From: Candidatus Rhabdochlamydia oedothoracis | GTDB taxonomy: Bacteria > Chlamydiota > Chlamydiia > Chlamydiales > Rhabdochlamydiaceae | Direction: 5' to 3' | Assembly (NCBI RefSeq): GCF_019453995.1 | Contig: NZ_CP075587.1 | Coordinates: 868,001 to 932,000 of the forward strand | DNA: 64,000 nucleotides | In this document: positions 55,685 to 64,000 of the stretch, in pieces | Layout of the letters: each line of letters opens with the position of its first letter | Numbering within the stretch: the stretch's first letter is position 1 | Position numbers and translations under genes: made by a program | The notes under the pieces: generated by a model | Database searches by the model: none | The model's input: the letters and a program-made list of their open reading frames with translations, nothing else | Told to the model about the DNA's origin: nothing

Positions 55685-56668
55685 ATGGATTTTGTTCTTG
55701 TTATTTGCATTGTAATTTTGGGGCTTATTTTTGATTATACCAATGGTTTTCACGATGCAGCAAATGTAGTCTCTACTGTCATAGCAACCCGTGTATTAAC
55801 ACCACTTGTAGCCATTTGTATGGCCTCGGCATTAAATGTGGTAGGAGCGACGCAAATTAGTGGTGTTGCTCAGACGATTGCATCTGGATTAGTAGATCCA
55901 AATTATACCTCTTCTATCACAATCATTGCTGCTTTATTAGGAGCCATCATTTGGAATGTTTTAACTTGGTTTTTAGGGATCCCCAGTAGTTCTTCTTATG
56001 CTTTGATCGGAGGTTTAATCGGCGCTGTCTGGGCACAAACCGGAGTACAAGCTATTTATTGGTATCCCTTAATAAAAAAGGTAATCATTCCGATGGTTCT
56101 TTCACCTTTAATTGGTTGCTTGTTTAGTTTTTCTTTTCTAAAGATATTACAATTTTTCCTAAAGCGTTTCGATAAATTTACTCGTTTATTTGCTTGCTTA
56201 CAAATTGCTTCTTCTGCTCTTGTGGCTTTAGCTCATGGTTTAAATGATGCACAAAAAAGCATGGGAATCATTACCCTTGGACTTTTTAGTGCAGGCGTTA
56301 TTTCCACAAATACTATCCCTCTTTGGGTGATTTTATCTTGTGCTTTGGTTATTGGGATTGGAACTGCCTCTGGAGGTTTTAGGATTATTCATACAGTAGG
56401 GTTTCGGATTACAAACCTTAAGTCTTATCAAGGATTTGCAGCAGAAAGCAGCTCTTCTTTCATTATTTTATTTGCTAGTTTTTTAGGAATGCCCATTAGT
56501 TCAACGCAGATGATTGTAGGTAGTATAACAGGAGTTGGTTTAGCAAAAGAGAAGCCTAGCGTGGAGTGGAAAACAGCCCGCAGGCTTGTTTTAACATGGG
56601 TTCTAACTCTGCCGCTTGCCGCTGGTTTTTCCTATCTGATTTTTATGTTATTTAAAGTTTTTATTTAA
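55685..56668 (+). CDS. Inorganic phosphate transporter (PiT family)
   Basis: 327 residues, about ten membrane helices. Both PiT signatures: DYTNGFHDAANVVSTVIATR (about 17-36) and VALAHGLNDAQKSMGI (about 178-193). IPSSSSYALIGGLIGA and MPISSTQMIVGSITGVGLA are the inverted-repeat halves. It imports phosphate with protons or sodium. A weak GGGA lies 7 nt before the ATG. The promoter must be upstream of or inside the 101-bp MITE. Confidence 0.95.
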   Translation: MDFVLVICIVILGLIFDYTNGFHDAANVVSTVIATRVLTPLVAICMASALNVVGATQISGVAQTIASGLVDPNYTSSITIIAALLGAIIWNVLTWFLGIPSSSSYALIGGLIGAVWAQTGVQAIYWYPLIKKVIIPMVLSPLIGCLFSFSFLKILQFFLKRFDKFTRLFACLQIASSALVALAHGLNDAQKSMGIITLGLFSAGVISTNTIPLWVILSCALVIGIGTASGGFRIIHTVGFRITNLKSYQGFAAESSSSFIILFASFLGMPISSTQMIVGSITGVGLAKEKPSVEWKTARRLVLTWVLTLPLAAGFSYLIFMLFKVFI

Positions 56669-56839
56669 AAAAAGTAATAAGAATCGACCTCTTCATTTTT
56701 TTTAGGTCTTATAATACTCCAATGCAAATGAATACCATCTGATTTAAGATACATTTTTCCTATGTAAGTATCTCTTCCACATATATGAGGCTGTAAAGAG
56801 GTTAGCAGGTGATTGCTCAATCGATCCCATGATGGGCTT
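56669..56839. other. Noncoding spacer
   Basis: Nothing recognised between the PiT gene and the convergent small membrane gene; a T-rich run near 56695 (TTCATTTTTTTTAGG) may contribute to termination. Confidence 0.4.
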
Positions 56840-57106
56840 TTACGCGCTTTTTTTACGTTTCATCTGCTCTTCAAGAATCGCATCTTCGAGCTTTTTACCC
56901 GTTGCTAACCAAAACATACGCTCTTCAAGTTTATTTACTCTAGCATCAAGGCGCTCTTCGAGCTTATCCATTCTAGTTTCTAATCTATCGATGTGGTTAT
57001 TGATGTCTACTTTGATTTCCGCTTTAAAGTTTTGTAAGAAGCCATAAATAACACCAATAACGGTTGCAGTAGCAGCTAACGATGTTAGAATCATGGATAG
57101 ATCCAT
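56840..57106 (-). CDS. Small single-pass membrane protein with coiled coil
   Basis: 88 residues from ATG 57106 (MDLSMILTSLAATATVIGVI), which has AAAGG 8 nt upstream; a start at 57154 lacks a site. One membrane helix (about 5-23) followed by a coiled coil in clear heptads (IDRLETRMDKLEERLDARVN, then KLEERMFWLATGKKLEDAIL). Such short anchor-plus-coil proteins occur in bacteria and phages as scaffold or holin-associated proteins. No specific function can be named. Confidence 0.7.
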   Translation of the reverse strand: MDLSMILTSLAATATVIGVIYGFLQNFKAEIKVDINNHIDRLETRMDKLEERLDARVNKLEERMFWLATGKKLEDAILEEQMKRKKSA

Positions 57107-57442
57107 TTGATTTACCTTTAATTTTATGCTTAAGATTCCAATTAAGTACTTCAAGATAGGATGATTCCTGCTTTTAAGTGTAGCAGATTAAAATCTAAGA
57201 ATGCAAGCTGATGTTAAATCTGAGACACTTATCAAAAGCAATTTCTTAGAAGTTAAAACCAAAGCCCTCTTATCTTGAACAGTTAGCACTAAGTCTTCCA
57301 TTCTTAAGCATTTATTTATAATAAATAGATATTTTTGAAATTAAATTATTATTAAAATGATATATTTTATACTAATTGAATTATAATTGGATTATTATTA
57401 ATAATAAGGCTATATTTAATAATACTATAAATAGGTGTTTGT
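57107..57442. other. AT-rich spacer between divergent genes
   Basis: No gene. The right part (57330-57440) is almost pure A/T with TTATTATTAA-type repeats (ATTATTATTAATAATAAGG), like the upstream regions of the effector-like genes. Confidence 0.5.
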
Positions 57443-59491
57443 ATGGCTTCTAAAGCTGTTTCTGAATCTGAATTTATTGAAGCGGTAAATTATTTATCGC
57501 ATCTTATTGAATTAAAGCCTTTTGAAAAAGAAGCTGCAATGAAACATGGTTTTAACGAACAAGATGATTTGTTAAAAAGAGAAAAGGTTCAGCAAATTTT
57601 CCGTACGATTTTAAATTATTTACGAAAAGTATATGAATCAGACCGAGAGTATTTCCATCCTCAGCAAATGGAAAAATCGGTTTATGCTGTTATGGCTCTA
57701 GCAGATGAAGCTGTGAAAAAATGGGATAGATATACTTTGCTTTTTAAGAAAACACAAGACAGGGAAAGCGTACAGCTTTTAAAAGAATACCGAGATCTAA
57801 AGCAGTTTTTTAAATCAAAGATCGTTCGTTTTAATAAAAAAGCTCTAGAAGTAGGGGTAGAGGAGCAGCGCATTACAAATAATGGTTTCTTAATCAAGGA
57901 TTTAGAAACCATACGCTCAGATGTTGATTATGAGCTATTATTGCTACGTAAAGAAGAGGGGGGGTATTTTGCACCTTCTGCTTTATTAAGACATATCCTA
58001 TTAGTAGGACAAAGCGATGAGCTTTTATTGCATTCTGAATATCAAGAACTTGTTTCTCATTTAAAAGCTACAAAAGATCTGCAAGCTCATATGATAGCTC
58101 AAAAGATGTTGAAACAGAGCCTATCTTCTATAGATGATTTTTTTAAACAGGTAAAAGAGTTTAAAACAGAAGAGAGTGTGATTTGTATGAGTAAAGCGTT
58201 AATTGCTTTAATGCTAGCTGCAAATCCTTATAATTTAATGAGAAATGATGCAGATAAAGTCTGTGAACAATACTTGGTGGATTTTTGTGTATTTTTACGT
58301 CAAGCTATCTCTCAGCCAAGATCTGGTCTTTTAACGGCTTTAATCGATCCTTTATATCACAAGCTTTCTTATCTATTATTTAAGCAAGCTTGCAATTATG
58401 AAAAAGCTCTTGAGTTAATTGGGCGGTTGATTGTTATGGGGCATAGTAGAAATGAACTGCTTTCAGCGCAAAGAATTCAATTGGATAGTGTAATTCTTTA
58501 TCAAGATATAGCCATTCGTGCAGCTCTTAAAGCCTATCCAAGCGGTCCCTTAATGCAGGCTTTAGCTCTGGTAAGAGAACAACGCTTAGGACAGGGCTTA
58601 GATCTATGTACTCAAAAGAATTGGCCAATACAAATCTATACAATTCTAATGGAACAATTGAAGATTAGCTGTATGAAAATTGCTTCTATGACAACGCAAA
58701 CAACTCTAACAGACGTAGAGCTTATTCCTGAATTTATAGGCTTTATGCAGGTTTTAGCAAGCAAAAATCAGAAATATTTAGTGGTTAACTTGCAAAATAG
58801 AGCCTCTTGGCAAGAAAAGGCAAGATGTATCTGCTTGGAGAAGTCTCAATACAAGCAAGAATTCTCAGACCACTTAAGTGTCATTACTTTTGATAGGGAT
58901 AGTAATTTTTATCATCAAAGAGAAGGTAGTTCAAAGGCGAGTGATTTTTTATCAAAATGTGCACAAGAAGTGTTAAGTGGACAGGAATATGGGTTCTACT
59001 TTCCTCCGACAATGAATAGCAGTCGATTAACCTTTTTTGTAAATAAAGCTCTTTTATTGATTCACGAGCTCTTTTTTGATGGGAAAGAGGAATTTTCTCA
59101 TCAAGATAGATTAGATTATATTGAGATTTTTCATTTCTTTTTGTTTTTGTATATAATAGATCAACTAGCACCAGATATTTTGAGCTTTACTTGCAAAGAT
59201 GGTGTAGATACAAGTTCTACATTTAGTGCAGAGGTTTTTGCTTGGTTACATGTGATGAATCATCCAGAAGGTCTGCCTAAATCAAAAAGAGACTTTTTAC
59301 TCTACTTACTATATGCCCCTGCAATGACATTAAGAGCGCGTAGCATAGATAAAGATCGCATTCAAAGAATGGCTAGTGCGATGCAGGTCTTTGTTGAAAA
59401 GCTCAACCATAATGGATTTGTCATGCAAGAAGCTTTTTCTCAGCTATATCAAATGAGCTTTTTTAAGAAGGCAGGTGTGCAAGAGGGCTAA
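57443..59491 (+). CDS. Large helical protein of unknown function
   Basis: 682 residues, soluble and mostly helical by composition, with no signal peptide or membrane segment (MASKAVSESEFIEAVNYLSH onward). Segments such as QAISQPRSGLLTALIDPLYH and FHFFLFLYIIDQLAPDILSF look like buried helices of a helical-repeat fold. The N-terminus is Ser/Ala/Glu-rich and the AT-rich upstream region resembles that of other effector candidates. I do not recognise the family; it could be a chlamydia-specific protein or an effector. Convergent with algH, overlapping by 4 bp. Confidence 0.75.
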   Translation: MASKAVSESEFIEAVNYLSHLIELKPFEKEAAMKHGFNEQDDLLKREKVQQIFRTILNYLRKVYESDREYFHPQQMEKSVYAVMALADEAVKKWDRYTLLFKKTQDRESVQLLKEYRDLKQFFKSKIVRFNKKALEVGVEEQRITNNGFLIKDLETIRSDVDYELLLLRKEEGGYFAPSALLRHILLVGQSDELLLHSEYQELVSHLKATKDLQAHMIAQKMLKQSLSSIDDFFKQVKEFKTEESVICMSKALIALMLAANPYNLMRNDADKVCEQYLVDFCVFLRQAISQPRSGLLTALIDPLYHKLSYLLFKQACNYEKALELIGRLIVMGHSRNELLSAQRIQLDSVILYQDIAIRAALKAYPSGPLMQALALVREQRLGQGLDLCTQKNWPIQIYTILMEQLKISCMKIASMTTQTTLTDVELIPEFIGFMQVLASKNQKYLVVNLQNRASWQEKARCICLEKSQYKQEFSDHLSVITFDRDSNFYHQREGSSKASDFLSKCAQEVLSGQEYGFYFPPTMNSSRLTFFVNKALLLIHELFFDGKEEFSHQDRLDYIEIFHFFLFLYIIDQLAPDILSFTCKDGVDTSSTFSAEVFAWLHVMNHPEGLPKSKRDFLLYLLYAPAMTLRARSIDKDRIQRMASAMQVFVEKLNHNGFVMQEAFSQLYQMSFFKKAGVQEG

Positions 59492-60060
59492 TTTAGGCTT
59501 AAATCTTCTGGAATCATGGATAGGGTGGCATATTTGCCACCCATCTCTCTTAAGAGAGTTTGCCAGATCTTTTCTTCTGGCGTATTAAAAATAAACAAAG
59601 AGGAAGCAGGATGAATGAACCAATTTCCTCTAATGCACTCTCTTTCTAACTGTCCTGGCCCCCAACCGCAATATCCAAAACATAGGCGAATGGCGGGTCC
59701 TTGAGAATTTGCAGAGGCTTCTTGTAAAAATTGCAAATCTCCTCCTAGGTAAATCTCTTCACAAAGATTTAGCGTTTGTTCTGGCAGCTTTTGTGACGAG
59801 TGAAGCAGCATCATTTGATTGGGTTGAATGGGTCCTCCTGCGCAAATATGCACATTGTCATTGTGCAGATCGTTTTGATTGAAGATTTCTTCTGGTAAAT
59901 CTATTTCCAAACGTTTATTTACAATGAGCCCAAACGAACCAATGGAGCTATGTTCACAAAGGATAATCACACTCCGAAAGTAAATGCCAGCATCTATATT
60001 GGGACTTGCAATGAGAAAAAATCCCTTATTTAAACGTTTATAAGAAAGAGGATCTGCCAT
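59488..60060 (-). CDS. YqgE/AlgH-family protein (UPF0301)
   Basis: 190 residues. Family marks KGFFLIASPNIDAGIYFRSV (12-31), CEHSSIGSFGLIVNKRL, CAGGPIQPNQMMLLHSS, LCFGYCGWGPGQLERE and GNWFIHPAS. The molecular role of the family is not settled. It lies 9 bp after mlaD on the same strand and may be read from the mla operon. Confidence 0.93.
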   Translation of the reverse strand: MADPLSYKRLNKGFFLIASPNIDAGIYFRSVIILCEHSSIGSFGLIVNKRLEIDLPEEIFNQNDLHNDNVHICAGGPIQPNQMMLLHSSQKLPEQTLNLCEEIYLGGDLQFLQEASANSQGPAIRLCFGYCGWGPGQLERECIRGNWFIHPASSLFIFNTPEEKIWQTLLREMGGKYATLSMIPEDLSLN

Positions 60061-60069
60061 AGGGCTCCT

Positions 60070-61266
60070 TTATTGTGCTTGTATAAGTTCTTCGTTGTAA
60101 AGGCGCAAGTCATTTGTTAGATCTTCTACCTGTCGCATCAATTCCATAAATTCTTCCTGAAATTGGGAATTATCTAAGATGTCTTGTTTTTGAGGATTGT
60201 ATTTGGCTTTATTGATTAACATGGAAATCCTTGCCATTGCGGTGTTTATCAGATCAATTTCAGTAGCAAAATATTCCTTAAAACCCAGAGGGGTATCTAA
60301 AGAGTTCATAAGACAAATGCGTTGAGCTCTTTGCCTTTGCCAGCTTTTATTAGAATTAAATAGAAGGCCGTAATGATTAATATCATTCATCATGGTATCT
60401 GCTTTACCCAAGATAGTTGTTAGGCGCCAATACACATCGTCTTGTTTGATTAATTTTCCAAGGGTCCCTGTTCCACACTCAAGATCGTAACTTAAGTGAT
60501 CAAAGGACTCTGCTGTATTTCTCATATGAGCAATAGCTAATCCTGCATTACCAAAAGAGTTATAGGCATTTAGCTGATCGATGGCATCAGAAATTTGACT
60601 TGCTACACAAGAGAAATTATTAAGAGCCGTTTTTGTTTCATCTATGATTTCTTTATCTTGAAATTCCTGCAAAGTGAATTTGGCTTGAGCCATAGCATCT
60701 GCAAAGGAATCAGCCGCATTGATGAAAGATTGCTGATTAGCAAAAAACCAGTTGTTAAAAGCATCTGCTTTTTTTTGTAGATCCGCAAAAGCGTCTTTTA
60801 ATTCTATGAAAGCACTTTCAATTGGATCTACCGAATCTGCGTAAATCGGTTGCCCCGAAATCAGTTTAGGGGTTGTGCCTTTAGGAGGAGCTTTAGGGAT
60901 AATAGCAATAGATCTTTCTCCTAAAAGTCCTGCTGTTTGAACCATAACTTCATCTGTATCATATACTTTGACTTTGGAGTCGATCTTAAGCACAAGCTGA
61001 TAGTAGTATAAGCGCTGTAGAAGATCGGATAGAGGCTTTTGCCTGGCATTTTGAATTTCCTCAATGGATGTCACTTCTCCAACGGGCTTACCTGCAAAAA
61101 GCACCCGAGTACCTACATTAATGCGATCAATATTAGAAAAACGTATGTATAGAGTTTGTTTACCATCTCCTACGCTAGGTTTTAAGAAGGCAACCATCCA
61201 AATAAGAAGAGCACATGCAACAATGACAAAAACACCAATTAACACACTTTTTGTTTGCTCACCCAT
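60070..61266 (-). CDS. mlaD: MCE/MlaD-family lipid transport protein
   Basis: 398 residues. One N-terminal membrane helix (VLIGVFVIVACALLIWMVAF) followed by an MCE domain (YIRFSNIDRINVGTRVLFAG, KPVGEVTSIEE, DTDEVMVQTAGLLGERSIAI). The long helical C-terminus (about 170-398, coiled-coil character) would form a channel or tether. Substrate-binding partner of the MlaEF ABC transporter, moving phospholipids between membranes. It starts within the mlaF 3' end (8-nt overlap). Longer than E. coli MlaD (183). Confidence 0.9.
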   Translation of the reverse strand: MGEQTKSVLIGVFVIVACALLIWMVAFLKPSVGDGKQTLYIRFSNIDRINVGTRVLFAGKPVGEVTSIEEIQNARQKPLSDLLQRLYYYQLVLKIDSKVKVYDTDEVMVQTAGLLGERSIAIIPKAPPKGTTPKLISGQPIYADSVDPIESAFIELKDAFADLQKKADAFNNWFFANQQSFINAADSFADAMAQAKFTLQEFQDKEIIDETKTALNNFSCVASQISDAIDQLNAYNSFGNAGLAIAHMRNTAESFDHLSYDLECGTGTLGKLIKQDDVYWRLTTILGKADTMMNDINHYGLLFNSNKSWQRQRAQRICLMNSLDTPLGFKEYFATEIDLINTAMARISMLINKAKYNPQKQDILDNSQFQEEFMELMRQVEDLTNDLRLYNEELIQAQ

Positions 61267-62041
61267 GGTTTACTCTCTCCCTTAGCTTTCTCGGATCTTG
61301 TGAAATGCTGTTGTATAAAGATTTAATTAGAGGGTCATCAATTTCTAGAAATTGATCCCGAGGTGCTATATGTGCGATTTTACCATCTCGAATTAACGCT
61401 AGACGATCTCCGATGTATAACGCTGAAAACATATCGTGTGTAACAACAATACTTGTCGCTTTGAGCTCCTGTTGTGTTTTTACAATGAGTTTATTAATTT
61501 CCATAGCAATAATAGGATCTAATCCAGTAGTTGGTTCATCATATAAAATAATTTCCGGTCTATAAACAATTAAGCGGGCTAAGGCTGCTCGTTTACGCAT
61601 ACCCCCAGATAATTCAGAAGGCATTTTTTTCTGAGTACCTTTTAATCCTACAAGCTCTAGAGCCTGATCTACTTTAGCTGTAATTTCTTCAGGGGTATAT
61701 TTTTTTTTAGTTAAGGGGTTTACGTGCTGGCTTAAGTAAAAACCTACGTTTTTTTCTACATTCATAGAGTCAAATAAGGCAGCTCCTTGAAACAACATAC
61801 CCATATTGGCAACGGCCTTAGATAACTCTTCCTCTTTTAAATCGGTGATACATATCCCATTAACATCCACCATGCCCTTATCTGGTTTTATTAAACCAAT
61901 TAGGTGTTTGAGTAAAACGCTTTTTCCAATCCCTGAAGGCCCCAAAATGACAAGGGTTTCTCCTTGGTTTACATCTAGATTTAAATCAGAAAAAACCACA
62001 AGGTCCTTAAAGCTTTTAGATAAATTGTGCACAGAAATCAT
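61259..62041 (-). CDS. mlaF: ABC transporter ATP-binding protein MlaF
   Basis: 260 residues. Walker A GPSGIGKSVLLKHLIG (about 34-49), Q-loop MGMLFQGAALFDSMNV, signature SELSGGMRKRAALARL (about 144), Walker B IILYDEPTTGLDPI, and switch His in VVTHD. It powers retrograde or anterograde phospholipid transport with MlaE and MlaD. It overlaps mlaE by 4 nt (ATGA) and mlaD by 8 nt, a coupled operon. Confidence 0.95.
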   Translation of the reverse strand: MISVHNLSKSFKDLVVFSDLNLDVNQGETLVILGPSGIGKSVLLKHLIGLIKPDKGMVDVNGICITDLKEEELSKAVANMGMLFQGAALFDSMNVEKNVGFYLSQHVNPLTKKKYTPEEITAKVDQALELVGLKGTQKKMPSELSGGMRKRAALARLIVYRPEIILYDEPTTGLDPIIAMEINKLIVKTQQELKATSIVVTHDMFSALYIGDRLALIRDGKIAHIAPRDQFLEIDDPLIKSLYNSISQDPRKLRERVNHG

Positions 62042-62925
62042 AACGAGGTCTCAAAAAGTTCTAAGTGGATTAAATTTAAAACAATAGTCAGAAGAAAATT
62101 AACCAATAAAATAGCGCAATAAGTAATAACCACGCTATTAGTTGTATTTTCTCCTACCCCCGCTGCACCACCAGATGTGCGCATTCCCTTAAAACAAGAG
62201 ATCGTCATAATCAGAGAGCCAAAAACAAAAGCCTTGGTGATTCCAACCACTAAATCAAAATAGGTCACATGAACAGGAATGGGATCTAAATAAGCCATAG
62301 GGGGCATATGAAAATAGTAAATAGAGAGCAAATAGCCACCAAAGATTCCCATAAAGATACTAAAAATGGTCAAAAGGGGCATCATAGAGATTACCGCTAT
62401 CCAACGAGGAGCTATCAGATAACGGTTAGGGTTAACAGCCATAGTCTTTAAAGCATCCACTTGTTCTGTAATACACATGGTTCCTAATTCGGCACACATA
62501 GCAGCTCCCACTCTTCCTGTAACCATAAAAGAGGTGAGAACAGGTCCTAGCTCTGTTAACATAGCTTTTGATACCATTAACCCCGTAACAGAAGCTAGAC
62601 CCTTATCCGATAATTGATAAAAGGATTGCGCCGCTAGTACAAGTCCTGTAGAAAATCCAGTAATTGCTACTACCGGTAAAGAGGCTACCCCAATATCGTA
62701 CAGCTGTTTCAAAATCAGCGAAAGATTCGGCGGTCTCTTTAGCGTTGCTTTAATCACCGCTAAAATCAAAAGGACATAGTCGCCAACAGAGGAAAACATT
62801 GTCAATTTAGGCAAAAGATTTTGCCATCTAGCATTCATAAAAAGTCTATTCTTGAAGTTCAAGAGGTCGATTTTTGCAAGTTTACCCATGAACTGGACTA
62901 TAAGTAAAAGCGGATTTGGGGTCAA
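62038..62925 (-). CDS. mlaE: ABC transporter permease MlaE
   Basis: 295 residues. Six membrane helices and the MlaE core: LPVVAITGFSTGLVLAAQSF, GLMVSKAMLTELGPVLTSFM, VTGRVGAAMCAELGTMCITE with QVDALKTMAVNPNRYLIAPR, and GMRTSGGAAGVGENTTNSVV near the C-terminus. First gene of mlaE-mlaF-mlaD-algH. A start at an internal ATG (MGKLAKIDLL, residue 13) is possible. Confidence 0.95.
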   Translation of the reverse strand: MTPNPLLLIVQFMGKLAKIDLLNFKNRLFMNARWQNLLPKLTMFSSVGDYVLLILAVIKATLKRPPNLSLILKQLYDIGVASLPVVAITGFSTGLVLAAQSFYQLSDKGLASVTGLMVSKAMLTELGPVLTSFMVTGRVGAAMCAELGTMCITEQVDALKTMAVNPNRYLIAPRWIAVISMMPLLTIFSIFMGIFGGYLLSIYYFHMPPMAYLDPIPVHVTYFDLVVGITKAFVFGSLIMTISCFKGMRTSGGAAGVGENTTNSVVITYCAILLVNFLLTIVLNLIHLELFETSL

Positions 62926-62941
62926 ATAAAGATACGATTAA

Positions 62942-62970
62942 AAGCTGCAAGCAAGAATAGATTGCAGCTT
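62942..62970 (-). terminator. Hairpin ending the 62994 gene
   Basis: AAGCTGCAA and TTGCAGCTT form a perfect 9-bp stem with an 11-nt loop. Read leftward the stem is followed by a short T run. It separates the effector-like gene from mlaE. Confidence 0.55.
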
Positions 62971-62993
62971 AAGAGGATAGAATTTTAAAATGT

Positions 62994-63470
62994 TTAATTA
63001 TACTGTTGTCTTAGGCGTCTTTGAGCCTCTGTTAATACATCTAGATATTCTTGGATGTGCGAGCGAGAAGATTCTTGTTGTAAGTTAGATAAACGAGTTT
63101 TCAATTTTTCAATTTTATGCTGTATTTGAGTGATCTTACCTTGTGATAGATGACTGTGCACTTTTTGTGACCCATCAGCAATACTAGGCATTGCACTTAC
63201 TAGACCTTTTAAAATTTTTAATGAACCAGAAAGCTCAGCATTATTTGTAGCATGATAATCCAGGAATGTATTAAAAAGTGTTGCTATTGCAATAATAGTA
63301 GTAGTTAAAACTGTTGTATTAGCTTGGGAGTTGTATTCATTAACTATTAGGCCAACTTGTTCATTTAGCGCGTTTACGGTTTTTTCAGAATGTGCATAAT
63401 TTTGTTGTTTATTTTCTAAATCTGCAATCTGTGCGGTATGTGATAAATGATTGATTGTGGATAAACTCAT
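62994..63470 (-). CDS. Membrane/coiled-coil protein, candidate secreted or inclusion-membrane protein
   Basis: 158 residues. N-terminus MSLSTINHLSHTAQIADLEN is polar. One hydrophobic stretch (TTVLTTTIIAIATLFNTFLD, about 52-71) and a C-terminal coiled coil (KITQIQHKIEKLKTRLSNLQ, about 111-130). The layout resembles chlamydial inclusion-membrane or type III translocator-like proteins, but no family motif proves this. AGAGGAT precedes the ATG. It lies 38 bp downstream of another membrane-spanning gene on the same strand. Confidence 0.65.
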   Translation of the reverse strand: MSLSTINHLSHTAQIADLENKQQNYAHSEKTVNALNEQVGLIVNEYNSQANTTVLTTTIIAIATLFNTFLDYHATNNAELSGSLKILKGLVSAMPSIADGSQKVHSHLSQGKITQIQHKIEKLKTRLSNLQQESSRSHIQEYLDVLTEAQRRLRQQYN

Positions 63471-63508
63471 AAAATCCTCTATTGTACTTTTTTTAAATAT
63501 AGCTAATG

Positions 63509-64000
63509 CTATGAACTCATGTTCTGTAAAACTCTTGAGAGCTCTTTAATATTATCTGTAAAAATATCTTGGTCTCCAATGCTTTTCACCAGAGATCCCT
63601 GTCGATATTTTTCAGTATCAATGTCTTGTTTTTTTTTGGTTTCTTCTGCTTTGAGAATAGCTAAGTTGGCTTCTCTAATATTTTTCTGTGAATGTATTGT
63701 TGTTTTAATTGTTCCAATTAGAAAAGCATTAAATAGACTTGGCAATGCACTAGGGCAATAGAACAGTGCTATAGGGATTGTAGCTGTAGCTACAGCTGTT
63801 ATTACATGTGCTACCATCCATTGTTTACAGTTGTATTCTTGTTCTTCTGCACTATTTGTTATTTTAAAATGTTCAAAGGAGAGGGTTTTTATTTTATGAA
63901 CACTTTCATCTATATGTTTTTCATTGGAATAGCTTACATTTTGTTTAACGTGCTCAATTACTGAGACGAAATTAGCTAATAAAAAAAGATAAGAGCTATT
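63509..64000 (-). CDS. Bilobed-hydrophobic protein, Inc-like candidate (5' end outside window)
   Basis: The frame is open on the minus strand from 63509 to the window edge, so at least 163 residues are visible and the start lies beyond 64000. The upstream part is hydrophilic (HVKQNVSYSNEKHIDESVHK). Two hydrophobic segments close together (VAHVITAVATATIPIALFY, then LPSLFNAFLIGTIKTTI) form a bilobed hairpin typical of Inc proteins, followed by a charged helix (LAILKAEETKKKQDIDTEKY). An ATG at 63817 is internal rather than the true start, since coding continues above it. An inclusion-membrane or secreted role is inferred. Confidence 0.6.
   Translation of the reverse strand, partial: NSSYLFLLANFVSVIEHVKQNVSYSNEKHIDESVHKIKTLSFEHFKITNSAEEQEYNCKQWMVAHVITAVATATIPIALFYCPSALPSLFNAFLIGTIKTTIHSQKNIREANLAILKAEETKKKQDIDTEKYRQGSLVKSIGDQDIFTDNIKELSRVLQNMSS

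Overview
The window (about 36-38% G+C by eye, AT-rich between genes) looks like the chromosome of a chlamydia-related bacterium. Three things point there. First, gene neighbourhoods match those known from Chlamydia: an LpxL/HtrB-type acyltransferase near cydB-cydA, with divergent dacA-ybbR; pknD beside valS; and a giant duplicated uvrA divergent from pyk. Second, there is an autotransporter with a cysteine-bearing barrel and a queuine transporter next to tgt. Third, several small AT-flanked genes look like secreted effectors. A thymidine kinase and a heavy load of decayed insertion sequences fit the environmental, protist- or arthropod-associated families better than Chlamydia proper; Rhabdochlamydiaceae is my guess, not something the sequence proves.

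Layout. 1-3474 is the 3' part of a repeat-rich autotransporter. 3500-8694 is an accessory patch of nested IS5, IS630, IS110 and IS481 remnants with two or three small genes of unknown role. 8712-20000 carries valS, a NUDIX hydrolase, pknD, trpS, a small membrane protein and two effector-like genes; valS is bracketed by two inverted, near-identical IS630 copies. 20004-29535 holds uvrA, pyk, rsmE and the acyltransferase. 29600-37361 holds IS debris, a kinase-like effector candidate, cydBA, dacA-ybbR and a WaaG-like glycosyltransferase. 37350-40138 is an IS5 remnant plus an intact and a decayed IS30 copy in inverted orientation.

40340-50192 is housekeeping: a DnaQ-like exonuclease, nusB-murB-PHP-folC, a methyltransferase, tRNA-Val, a degenerate threonyl-tRNA synthetase-like gene, then infC-rpmI-rplT-pheS and tRNA-Ser. 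50633-64000 holds tdk, tgt-yhhQ, marC, two chlamydia-type unknowns, a PiT phosphate transporter behind a 101-bp IS630-derived MITE, a 682-residue unknown, algH-mlaD-mlaF-mlaE, and two membrane-spanning effector-like genes, the last cut by the window edge.

How the genes fit together: cydAB supplies a high-affinity terminal oxidase. DacA and YbbR form the c-di-AMP synthase and its partner. Tgt and the YhhQ-type transporter form a minimal queuine-salvage pair. MlaEFD with AlgH forms an envelope lipid-transport operon. infC-rpmI-rplT-pheS keeps the translation operon known from E. coli, and the place where thrS sits in E. coli is taken here by a ThrRS relative that has lost its zinc ligands and motif-2 arginine but still has a 429-codon frame. 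That gene, the coiled-coil/polyproline effector candidate with compensating frameshifts, and the structured leader of the IS110 transposase are the most interesting points.
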